17,753 bases of DNA. Origin: an uncultured Nocardiaceae bacterium. GTDB taxonomy: Bacteria > Actinomycetota > Actinomycetes > Mycobacteriales > Mycobacteriaceae. This document shows positions 6,661 to 12,133 of this stretch, piece by piece. The stretch covers positions 1 through 17,753 of the forward strand of contig CAKZIX010000087.1 of assembly GCA_936936565.1 (NCBI GenBank), in the 5' to 3' direction. Below the pieces are notes generated by a model that saw only the letters and a list, made by a program, of their open reading frames with translations, was not told where the DNA came from and searched no databases. The first letter of the stretch is position 1. The number at the start of each line of letters is the position of its first letter. The position numbers and the translations under genes were made by a program.

Positions 6661-6884
6661 AGTTTCAGTTGCGCAGACGGCCCGCTTGACTCACTACGAC
6701 ACAGGTTGAGCGGCGGGCACAGAATCTGGCGATTGGTCCTGGACGCCAGCACCGCGACTATGACACTGGCCAGGTGGTCTGACCAGTGCCCGAGGAGTGC
6801 GAAACAAGTCGTCGAAGGACGCCGCCGAGCCGGCGAACCACGCTGATCGCGGCAACTGCGGGAATCGCCGTGGACGGCGCCGAC

Positions 6885-6890
6885 TACCCT
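6885..6890 (+). promoter_or_regulatory. Predicted -10 box for leaderless hisH transcript
   Basis: TACCCT ends 6 nt before the GTG start of hisH at 6897, identical in sequence and spacing to the box before hisD. No Shine-Dalgarno sequence precedes the GTG. The -35 region is not convincing. Confidence 0.45.
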
Positions 6891-6896
6891 GGATTC

Positions 6897-7532
6897 GTGA
6901 CGAAACGAACGGTGGCCCTGCTCGACTACGGGTCGGGCAACCTGCACTCGGCGCAGCGTGCCCTTGCGCGCTCGGGTGCGGACGTGCAGATCACCGCCGA
7001 TCCGAAGGTCGCGCTGGCCGCCGACGGGCTCGTCGTGCCGGGGGTCGGGGCGTTCGCGGCGTGCATGGATGGGCTGCTGCGGGTACACGGCGATCGGATC
7101 ATCGGGCAGCGCCTGGCGGGCGGGCGTCCGGTGCTCGGCATCTGCGTCGGCATGCAGATCCTGTTCGAGCGCGGCGTGGAGTTCGGCGTGGAGTCCAAAG
7201 GCTGCGGTGAGTGGCCCGGAGTGGTCGAGCGCCTGCCGGCGCCGGTGCTCCCGCACATGGGCTGGAACACCGTCGAAACTCCTTCGGACTCGGAGCTTTT
7301 CGACGGGATCGACGCCGCTACCCGGTTCTACTTCGTGCACTCCTATGCCGCGCAGCGCTGGGAGTTGGAGCCCACCGAACAGCTCGCGCCCGCCAAGCTC
7401 ACTTGGGGCGAGCACGGCGGCCGGTTCCTGGCGGCCGTGGAGAACGGGGCCCTCAGCGCCACGCAGTTCCACCCGGAGAAGTCGGGCGATGCGGGCGCGG
7501 CGCTGCTGCGCAACTGGGTGGTGCGGCTGTAA
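6897..7532 (+). CDS. hisH: Imidazole glycerol phosphate synthase, glutaminase subunit
   Basis: A 211-residue class I glutamine amidotransferase that releases ammonia from glutamine and channels it to HisF. The N-terminus VALLDYGSGNLHS is the family start, so I chose the GTG at 6897 over an upstream in-frame start at 6786 that adds non-conserved residues. The catalytic triad is complete: Cys83 in GICVGMQILFE, and His192 and Glu194 in TQFHPEKSGDAG. The oxyanion-strand segment VPGVGAF is present. Its partner hisF lies three genes downstream (9281). The stop codon TAA shares its last base with the ATG of a small membrane protein, so expression of the two is linked. Confidence 0.97.
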   Translation: MTKRTVALLDYGSGNLHSAQRALARSGADVQITADPKVALAADGLVVPGVGAFAACMDGLLRVHGDRIIGQRLAGGRPVLGICVGMQILFERGVEFGVESKGCGEWPGVVERLPAPVLPHMGWNTVETPSDSELFDGIDAATRFYFVHSYAAQRWELEPTEQLAPAKLTWGEHGGRFLAAVENGALSATQFHPEKSGDAGAALLRNWVVRL

Positions 7533-7735
7533 TGCCCATCGCGCGGATCGCGGCCGCGGCAATGGGCACCGGCACCGTGGTGCTGATTCTGGTCGCGCTG
7601 CTGGCCATTGCCCTGCACGACTATCCGGTGCTGGCGCTGATCGTCGCGCTGGCCGGTGTCGGCGCGGCGATCGCGGCGATGGGCGTGGTGGCCAAGCGGG
7701 TGGCCGCCCGCGTCTACGACGAGGGCGAACGGTAG
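7532..7735 (+). CDS. Small two-helix membrane protein of unknown function
   Basis: A 67-residue protein with two predicted membrane helices, roughly residues 8-28 (GTGTVVLILVALLAIAL) and 33-54 (VLALIVALAGVGAAIAAM), followed by a basic tail with AKRVAARVYDEGER. The ATG shares one base with the hisH stop (TAATG), a classic coupling arrangement, and the gene ends 11 nt before hisA. The position inside the his cluster implies co-expression with HisH, but nothing in the sequence suggests a histidine-related reaction. Possibilities include a small membrane anchor or an unrelated hitchhiking gene. I do not recognise the family; confidence that it is coding comes from the coupled start and its hydrophobic pattern. 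Confidence 0.65.
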   Translation: MPIARIAAAAMGTGTVVLILVALLAIALHDYPVLALIVALAGVGAAIAAMGVVAKRVAARVYDEGER

Positions 7736-7738
7736 CAT
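7733..7738 (+). promoter_or_regulatory. Possible internal -10 box before hisA
   Basis: TAGCAT ends 8 nt before the hisA GTG at 7747 and overlaps the stop codon of the small membrane protein. It fits the leaderless pattern of the window, though with slightly wider spacing. hisA may also be read through from hisH. Confidence 0.3.
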
Positions 7739-7746
7739 TCGCGCAC

Positions 7747-8511
7747 GTGAGCGAGCTTGCGAGGGAACCCGTCAAACACAGCGGCCTCGTCCTTTTGCCT
7801 GCTGTCGACGTCGCTGACGGCGCGGCGGTGCGTCTGGTCCAAGGCGAGGCAGGCAGTGAAACCAACTACGGATCCCCGCGCGAGGCGGCGCTCGCCTGGC
7901 AGCAGGCCGGTGCCGAGTGGGTGCATCTGGTCGATCTCGATGCGGCCTTCGGCCGTGGCTCCAACCGGGAACTGCTGGCTGCGGTGATCGGTGAGCTCGA
8001 CGTCAAGGTGGAGCTGTCCGGCGGCATCCGCGACGACGCGTCCCTGGAAGCGGCGCTGGCCACGGGCTGTGCGCGGGTGAACCTCGGTACTGCGGCCATC
8101 GAGGATCCCCAGTGGTGCGCGCGGGCCATCGGCACCTACGGCGACCGCATCGCGGTCGGGCTCGACGTGCGCGTGGTGGACGGGGCACACCGGCTGCGCG
8201 GGCGCGGCTGGGTGAGTGACGGCGGTGATCTGTGGGAGGTCCTCGAACGGCTCGAACGTGACGGCTGCCAGCGCTACGTCGTCACCGACATCACCAAGGA
8301 CGGCACCCTCACCGGACCCAATCTCGAACTGCTGCAAGACGTGTGCGCGGCCACCGAGGCGCCGGTGGTGGCCTCCGGCGGCATTTCCGCACTGGACGAC
8401 CTGCGTGCCATCGCACAGCTCGTCGACGAGGGTGTCGAGGGCGCGATCATCGGGAAGGCGCTGTACGCCGGGCGTTTCACGCTGGCCGAGGCACTGGCTG
8501 CGGTCGGATGA
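7747..8511 (+). CDS. priA: Phosphoribosyl isomerase A (HisA/TrpF bifunctional)
   Basis: A 254-residue (beta-alpha)8 barrel isomerase. HisA activity isomerises ProFAR to PRFAR; the actinobacterial form PriA also isomerises phosphoribosyl anthranilate in tryptophan synthesis. The sequence closely follows M. tuberculosis PriA as I recall it. Catalytic Asp21 and Asp185 correspond to Asp11 and Asp175 there, Arg29 to Arg19, and LRGRGW carries Arg153 and Trp155, matching the Arg143/Trp145 pair used for dual specificity. No trpF is present in the trp cluster, which fits. Other blocks are HLVDLDAAFGRGSN, VELSGGIRDD, ARVNLGTAAIE and GVEGAIIGKALYAGRF. The GTG start at 7747 gives an N-terminus about 10 residues longer than the mycobacterial protein; no closer ATG or GTG exists in frame. 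The stop overlaps impA by 4 nt. Confidence 0.95.
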   Translation: MSELAREPVKHSGLVLLPAVDVADGAAVRLVQGEAGSETNYGSPREAALAWQQAGAEWVHLVDLDAAFGRGSNRELLAAVIGELDVKVELSGGIRDDASLEAALATGCARVNLGTAAIEDPQWCARAIGTYGDRIAVGLDVRVVDGAHRLRGRGWVSDGGDLWEVLERLERDGCQRYVVTDITKDGTLTGPNLELLQDVCAATEAPVVASGGISALDDLRAIAQLVDEGVEGAIIGKALYAGRFTLAEALAAVG

Positions 8512-9284
8512 ACGCCCCGCTCGACGAGCTGCTCGCGCACGCCACCGAGGTACTCGACGGCGCGGCTGCGCGGTTCGTCGACGGCATCGGTGCGCCCAGC
8601 GCGGTGCACAAGGGCGGCAACGACTTTGCCACCGCACTCGACCTCGAACTGGAAAAGCGGATCACCGGAGAACTGTTCGACCGCACCGGCATCGAGGTCC
8701 ACGGCGAAGAATTCGGCGGACCCGACCTCACCCGCGGCACCACCTGGGTCCTCGACCCGATCGACGGCACCCTGAACTACTCGGCCGGCCTCCCGACCGC
8801 GGGCATCCTGCTGGCCCTGCTGCAGGACGGCGAGCCGGTGCTCGGCCTCACCTGGATCCCGTTGGCGCGGCGCACGTTTGCCGCAGCCAAGGGCGGGCCG
8901 CTGCGGATCGACGGGCAGCCGGTGCCGCCGCTGGAGCCGGCGCGGCTGGCCGACAGCCTGGTTGCGTTCGGCACCGTGAACATGCGCCGCCTCGCGCTGT
9001 TGGGGGAGTTGAGCCAGCGCGTCGGACGGATGCGCGTGCACGGCACCACAGGCCTCGACCTTGCCTACACGGCCGCCGGAAGTCTCGGCGCCGCACTGGT
9101 TTTCGGCCGCAAGGCGTGGGACAACGCGCCCGGTGTGGCGCTGGTGCGGGCCGCCGGCGGCGTGGTGACCGACCTGCAGGGCGAGCCGTGGACGGTGACC
9201 TCGACATCGGTGCTGGCCGCCGCGCCCGGCATTCACGAGGAGATCATGGCCGTGCTCTCGGCCCAGGAGGTGCCGACGCGATGA
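8508..9284 (+). CDS. impA: Inositol monophosphatase family protein
   Basis: A 258-residue member of the Mg-dependent, lithium-sensitive phosphatase family. The metal-binding motifs are intact: HGEEFGG with Glu67/Glu68, VLDPIDGTLNY with Asp83 and Asp86, and KAWDNAPGVALVRAAGG with Trp204-Asp205. It overlaps hisA and hisF by 4 nt on each side (ATGA), so it is an integral part of the his operon; the same impA position is known in Mycobacterium and Corynebacterium. Family members dephosphorylate inositol-1-phosphate, but IMPase-like proteins also serve as histidinol-phosphate phosphatase (HisN) in actinobacteria. Because HisB here lacks a phosphatase domain, a histidine role is possible, but sequence alone does not decide it. 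Confidence 0.92.
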   Translation: MNAPLDELLAHATEVLDGAAARFVDGIGAPSAVHKGGNDFATALDLELEKRITGELFDRTGIEVHGEEFGGPDLTRGTTWVLDPIDGTLNYSAGLPTAGILLALLQDGEPVLGLTWIPLARRTFAAAKGGPLRIDGQPVPPLEPARLADSLVAFGTVNMRRLALLGELSQRVGRMRVHGTTGLDLAYTAAGSLGAALVFGRKAWDNAPGVALVRAAGGVVTDLQGEPWTVTSTSVLAAAPGIHEEIMAVLSAQEVPTR

Positions 9285-10054
9285 CCGTTGCCGTGCGCGT
9301 GATTCCGTGCCTGGACGTCGACGCCGGACGTGTCGTCAAGGGCGTGAAATTCGCCAACTTGCGCGACGCCGGCGACCCGGTGGAGATGGCCGCCGTCTAC
9401 GACGAGCAGGGCGCCGACGAGCTGACCTTCCTCGACGTCACGGCATCCTCGTCGGGCCGCGAAACCATGGTCGACGTGGTGCGCCGCACCGCCGAACAAG
9501 TCTTCATCCCGCTCACCGTCGGCGGCGGCGTGCGCAGCGTCGAGGATGTGGACCGGTTGCTGCGCGCCGGCGCGGACAAGGTGTCGGTGAACACCGCCGC
9601 CATCGCCAAACCCGAACTGCTGCACGAGCTTTCACAGCGTTTCGGCTCGCAGTGCATTGTGCTGTCGGTGGATGCGCGCACCGTGCCGGACGGCCGGCCC
9701 GACACCCCCTCGGGCTGGGAGGTCACCACCCACGGCGGCAAGCGCGGCACCGGCCTCGACGCCGTCGAATGGGCCGCGCGCGGCGCCGAACTCGGTGTCG
9801 GAGAAATCCTGCTGAACTCGATGGACGCCGACGGCACCAAGGCCGGCTTCGACCTGCCGATGATCCGCGCGGTGCGGGCCGCCGTCACCGTTCCGGTGAT
9901 CGCCAGCGGCGGCGCCGGAGCCGTCAACCATTTCGGCCCGGCCGTCGAAGCCGGCGCCGACGCGGTGCTCGCCGCCAGCGTCTTCCACTTCGGCGACCTG
10001 CGGATTCCGCAGGTCAAGGGCGCGATGCGCGAGGCGGGCATCGTCGTCCGCTGA
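9281..10054 (+). CDS. hisF: Imidazole glycerol phosphate synthase, cyclase subunit
   Basis: A 257-residue (beta-alpha)8 barrel that combines PRFAR with ammonia from HisH to give imidazole glycerol phosphate and AICAR. The start MTVAVRVIPCLDVDAGRVVKG contains catalytic Asp12, and VLSVDART contains the second catalytic aspartate, Asp131. Phosphate-binding loops appear in TVGGGVRSVED, VNTAAI, NSMDADGTKAGFD and ASGGAGAVNHF, and the C-terminal block DAVLAASVFHFGD is typical. The ATG overlaps the impA stop. It is followed by a 40-nt gap before a separate unit containing hisI, whereas in mycobacteria hisI follows hisF directly. Confidence 0.98.
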   Translation: MTVAVRVIPCLDVDAGRVVKGVKFANLRDAGDPVEMAAVYDEQGADELTFLDVTASSSGRETMVDVVRRTAEQVFIPLTVGGGVRSVEDVDRLLRAGADKVSVNTAAIAKPELLHELSQRFGSQCIVLSVDARTVPDGRPDTPSGWEVTTHGGKRGTGLDAVEWAARGAELGVGEILLNSMDADGTKAGFDLPMIRAVRAAVTVPVIASGGAGAVNHFGPAVEAGADAVLAASVFHFGDLRIPQVKGAMREAGIVVR

Positions 10055-10081
10055 TCGTCCGAGCTGGGCGCCGACCACGCA

Positions 10082-10087
10082 TAGGCT
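10082..10087 (+). promoter_or_regulatory. Predicted -10 box of the 111-aa membrane protein
   Basis: TAGGCT ends 7 nt before the GTG at 10095. No Shine-Dalgarno sequence is present, so the transcript is probably leaderless. Confidence 0.4.
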
Positions 10088-10094
10088 GTGCAGC

Positions 10095-10430
10095 GTGACG
10101 GTAGGTAGCGAGCTCGTGCTGCGCATCAACGTGATAGCGGGCGCGGTCATCACGCTGATCGGCCTGATAGTAATGTTCTTCCGCACCCGTGAGCGTGGCG
10201 TCGTTTCGACGCTGGTCGCGGTGTTCGGTCTGCTGCTGATGCTGCCGGTATCGGCGTGGTCGATCATCACAGCGTTCTGGGCAATCGATGGCTGGATTTA
10301 CGACGACTGGTTCTGGTGGGTCAACAACATCGCCTTCAGCGCCAGCACGCTCGGGCTCCTGTGCGTGATCCTGGCGCTCGTCCTCGTCAAGCGTTCGCCG
10401 CCATCGAGCGCGGACCAGCGTCCCGTATAA
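10095..10430 (+). CDS. Three-helix membrane protein of unknown function
   Basis: A 111-residue integral membrane protein starting at the GTG at 10095. Predicted helices lie at about residues 10-30 (INVIAGAVITLIGLIVMFF), 38-62 (STLVAVFGLLLMLPVSAW) and 78-99 (NIAFSASTLGLLCVILAL). A Trp/Asp-rich loop, GWIYDDWFWWVNN, lies between helices 2 and 3, and the short tail is basic then polar. The gene sits between hisF and hisI and has its own -10-like box; its stop lies within the predicted hisI promoter. I do not recognise a family or function. Location in the his cluster need not mean a histidine role. Confidence 0.65.
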   Translation: MTVGSELVLRINVIAGAVITLIGLIVMFFRTRERGVVSTLVAVFGLLLMLPVSAWSIITAFWAIDGWIYDDWFWWVNNIAFSASTLGLLCVILALVLVKRSPPSSADQRPV

Positions 10431-10431
10431 A
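10426..10431 (+). promoter_or_regulatory. Predicted -10 box of hisI
   Basis: TATAAA, five of six to the TATAAT consensus, ends 6 nt before the hisI GTG at 10438. It overlaps the stop codon of the upstream membrane-protein gene. There is no Shine-Dalgarno sequence for hisI. Confidence 0.45.
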
Positions 10432-10437
10432 TGATGG

Positions 10438-10779
10438 GTGCCTCTCGCCCCCGACATCGCCGCCAAGCTCAAGCGCAACTCCGACGGCTTGTTCACCGCG
10501 GTCGCGCAGGAGCGCGACACCGGCAAGGTGCTGATGGTCGCGTGGATGGACGACGAGGCGCTGGCTCGCACCCTGGAAACCCGCAAGGGCACTTACTATT
10601 CGCGCTCGCGCCAGCAGTATTGGGTCAAGGGGGAGACCTCCGGCCACACTCAGTACGTGCACGAGGTGCGGCTGGACTGCGACGGCGACACCGTGCTGCT
10701 GCAGGTGGATCAGGTGGGCGCGGCCTGCCACACGGGTACCCACACCTGCTTCGACTCTGAAGTCTTGCTGCAGGATTGA
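10438..10779 (+). CDS. hisI: Phosphoribosyl-AMP cyclohydrolase
   Basis: A 113-residue enzyme that hydrolytically opens the adenine ring of phosphoribosyl-AMP, the third histidine step. It is the single-domain form, without the HisE pyrophosphohydrolase domain. The zinc cysteines Cys81, Cys97 and Cys104 occur in LDCDGD and GAACHTGTHTCF, and the metal-binding Asp80, Asp82 and Asp84 lie in the DCDGD motif. Upstream blocks are MVAWMDDEAL, TYYSRSRQQYWVKGE and SGHTQYV, all typical. The GTG start is 7 nt after the previous stop and 6 nt after a TATAAA box. It is followed 3 nt later by a small tautomerase gene. hisG and hisE are not in the window. Confidence 0.97.
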   Translation: MPLAPDIAAKLKRNSDGLFTAVAQERDTGKVLMVAWMDDEALARTLETRKGTYYSRSRQQYWVKGETSGHTQYVHEVRLDCDGDTVLLQVDQVGAACHTGTHTCFDSEVLLQD

Positions 10780-10782
10780 TCC

Positions 10783-10962
10783 ATGCCGTTGATCCAGATC
10801 AGTCAGACGCCCGGCCTTACCGACGACCAGAAGCGTGCCGCGATCGCGGCCGTAACCGAGGCGTATGCCGAGGCCACCGGCAAGAATCCGGAGGCCGTCT
10901 GGGTGACCATCACCGACATCCCACGCGAGTCGTGGGGCGTCGGAGGTAAGGCTCTCGGTTAG
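10783..10962 (+). CDS. Small 4-oxalocrotonate tautomerase-family protein
   Basis: A 59-residue protein beginning MPLIQISQTPGLTDDQK. After removal of Met1, Pro2 would be the catalytic N-terminal proline that defines the tautomerase superfamily. The pattern of a beta strand, the helix QKRAAIAAVTEAYAEATG, the second strand AVWVTITDIP and the C-terminal WGVGGKALG is that of short 4-OT subunits, which run to about 60-62 residues and assemble into hexamers. A ribosome binding site AGGA (10772-10775) lies 7 nt before the ATG, inside the hisI end, so the two are co-expressed. The substrate is unknown; members act on enol/keto compounds or halogenated acids. Its stop overlaps the stop of the converging vapC by 4 nt. 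Confidence 0.85.
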   Translation: MPLIQISQTPGLTDDQKRAAIAAVTEAYAEATGKNPEAVWVTITDIPRESWGVGGKALG

Positions 10963-11345
10963 CTGCCGAGCGGGAAGGCAGGCGTCAGCCTGCCGAACAT
11001 CGGGAAATGCTTGACGTTCAGCGTCGCGAGTTCATAGCCCTCGACATCGGCAGTCGCCGCAATGAGGAAGTCGCCCAGTCCGATTCCGCTGTGACTGCGC
11101 TGGTACGTGCGCATGAACTCACCGGCACGGCGAGCGATCAGCTCGCTGACCGGCGCGGCGCGGAAGGTGGTGAGCAGCCGCCACACCTCGCGACGTTCAC
11201 CCGACCGCATTCCGCCGGTAATTTCGGTGATCGACACAACGCTGATCGCGAGGGGTCCGCGCTGGCGAGCGACACACAACCAGTCGTGTGCAACGTCGAG
11301 CCCGCGCAGGTGCGCGACGACCACGTCGGAATCGACAAGAATCAC
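10959..11345 (-). CDS. vapC: PIN-domain ribonuclease toxin (VapC family)
   Basis: A 128-residue PIN-domain protein, toxin half of a type II toxin-antitoxin pair. VapC toxins are Mg-dependent endoribonucleases that cut specific RNAs, often tRNA or rRNA. Acidic active-site residues are visible: Asp5 in VILVDSDVVVAHL, Glu41 in SITEI and Asp92 in GLGDFLIAATA; the last motif LATLNVKHFPMF is the usual end of the PIN fold. I chose the GTG at 11345 because it overlaps the antitoxin stop (GTGA) and gives the normal VapC N-terminus; an ATG at 11360 would add five residues. The gene is on the minus strand, against the his and trp genes, which suggests insertion into the conserved neighbourhood. Confidence 0.88.
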   Translation of the reverse strand: MILVDSDVVVAHLRGLDVAHDWLCVARQRGPLAISVVSITEITGGMRSGERREVWRLLTTFRAAPVSELIARRAGEFMRTYQRSHSGIGLGDFLIAATADVEGYELATLNVKHFPMFGRLTPAFPLGS

Positions 11346-11599
11346 TGCGCCAGATGCCACATCGCGTCGAGGTGTGCTTCGCGGGCTCCAGCACCTCTGT
11401 CAAGTACTTCGACGTCGGCGAGGACGCCGAACGATGCGTCGATCGCGTCCATGTCGGCCTGCAGGTCGTCGTCACGGCCGTCCAGGGCGCGATCGAGTAG
11501 CTTGCGCACTAGTTCGGCGCGTGAGACGCCCTCCTGTTCCGCTATGCGATCGAGGCGGGCGGTCTGCACCTCATCGAGGTAGATGTTGGTGCGCTTCAT
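11342..11599 (-). CDS. vapB: Ribbon-helix-helix antitoxin (VapB family)
   Basis: An 85-residue antitoxin gene directly before vapC. The N-terminus MKRTNIYLDEVQTARLDRIAE continuing through GVSRAELVRKLLDRAL is a ribbon-helix-helix DNA-binding domain. The acidic tail DDLQADMDAIDASF would wrap and inhibit VapC. I chose the ATG at 11599 because the RHH strand starts there and a TATGAT box lies 7 nt upstream; four extra residues are possible from 11611. By analogy with other VapB proteins it should repress its own promoter, where a pair of TGTATGA direct repeats is visible. It lies 22 nt after the peroxiredoxin gene on the same strand, so read-through is possible. Confidence 0.88.
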   Translation of the reverse strand: MKRTNIYLDEVQTARLDRIAEQEGVSRAELVRKLLDRALDGRDDDLQADMDAIDASFGVLADVEVLDRGAGAREAHLDAMWHLAQ

Positions 11600-11614
11600 A
11601 CACCACATCATACA
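11596..11614 (-). promoter_or_regulatory. vapB -10 box and direct-repeat operator candidate
   Basis: On the minus strand TATGAT (11612 to 11607) ends 7 nt before the vapB ATG. TGTATGA occurs twice, at 11614-11608 and 11602-11596, 12 bp apart, the second covering the start codon. Spacing of about one helical turn suits side-by-side binding of RHH dimers. A weak -35 (CTGAAG, 11636-11631) lies inside the peroxiredoxin gene. Confidence 0.5.
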
Positions 11615-11621
11615 TCGCGCG

Positions 11622-12077
11622 TCAGCGGTTCTTCAGGAACTCCAGCGCCTTGTCGGCGTGCACGTTGGCGCCCAGCTCGCTCGAAATCACCTGCAGCACA
11701 GTGCGGTCGGTGTCGATGACGAACGTCTTGCGCTTGACCGGGGCGAGCTTGCCGAGCAGGCCGCGCTTGACCCCGAACTGGGTGGCGACGGCGCCGTCGG
11801 TGTCCGACAGCAGCGGATAGTCGAAGCCGTGCTTGCCGGCGAACCCGGCCTGCTTGTCGACGGAGTCGGCGCTGATCCCGACCCGGGCGGCACCGACGGC
11901 GGCGAACTCGGCGGCCAGGTCCCGGAAGTGGCAGGCCTCGGCCGTGCACACCATCGTGTTCGCGGCTGGGTAGAAGAACAATACGACCGGGCCGTCGGCC
12001 AGCAGGCCGTCCAAAGAGCGGGAGTCGCCGTGCTGATCCGGTAGCGCGAACTGTGGCGCGCGATCACCTTGCTTCAC
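11622..12077 (-). CDS. bcp: Bcp/PrxQ-type thioredoxin-dependent peroxiredoxin
   Basis: A 151-residue peroxiredoxin that reduces hydrogen peroxide and organic hydroperoxides using a thiol partner. The universal peroxiredoxin motif PxxxTxxC is intact as PAANTMVC, with peroxidatic Cys44, and Cys49 five residues later (CTAEAC) is the resolving cysteine typical of the Bcp/PrxQ group. Further blocks are DRAPQFALPDQ, VVLFFYPA, ISADSVDKQ and RKTFVIDTDR. The same gene, bcpB, lies opposite trpE in M. tuberculosis. The GTG start at 12077 has a TAGGGT box 7 nt upstream. It is transcribed divergently from trpE across a 56-bp gap. The link to Trp synthesis is positional only. Confidence 0.94.
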   Translation of the reverse strand: MKQGDRAPQFALPDQHGDSRSLDGLLADGPVVLFFYPAANTMVCTAEACHFRDLAAEFAAVGAARVGISADSVDKQAGFAGKHGFDYPLLSDTDGAVATQFGVKRGLLGKLAPVKRKTFVIDTDRTVLQVISSELGANVHADKALEFLKNR

Positions 12078-12084
12078 TGAACCG

Positions 12085-12090
12085 ACCCTA
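12085..12090 (-). promoter_or_regulatory. Predicted -10 box of the bcp gene
   Basis: TAGGGT on the minus strand ends 7 nt before the GTG at 12077. There is no Shine-Dalgarno sequence, which suggests a leaderless transcript. Confidence 0.4.
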
Positions 12091-12120
12091 CCGGCGCGAC
12101 GTTGGTTTCACAGTGGCTGG

Positions 12121-12126
12121 GATGAT
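12121..12126 (+). promoter_or_regulatory. Weak -10 box candidate for trpE
   Basis: GATGAT ends 7 nt before the trpE ATG at 12134. It keeps the A at position 2 and the T at position 6 but lacks the first T of TANNNT. The short gap leaves no room for a classical trp leader peptide and attenuator. Confidence 0.3.
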
Positions 12127-12133
12127 TGGACGC

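Larger units (their letters stand above)
6597..6896. other. Intergenic region between hisB and hisH (300 bp)
   Basis: No open frame with recognisable protein content is present. The left part holds the hairpin described separately. A weak dyad CACTGG/CCAGTG occurs at 6764-6769 and 6783-6788. The right end carries the predicted hisH promoter. Some relatives have a transporter gene at this point, from memory; no remnant of one is visible here. Confidence 0.6.

Noticed and set aside
6786..6896. hisH start at 6786
   Set aside because: The 37 added residues are non-conserved in appearance and would contain the predicted -10 box; the family N-terminus begins at 6897.
5823..7865. A 680-codon open frame on the minus strand across hisB and hisH
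   Set aside because: It is antisense to well-supported his genes, has Arg/Pro/His-rich composition typical of a GC-driven shadow frame and no recognisable domain.
12078..12133. A trp leader peptide with attenuator before trpE
   Set aside because: The 56-bp gap has no short Trp-rich frame and no pair of alternative hairpins.
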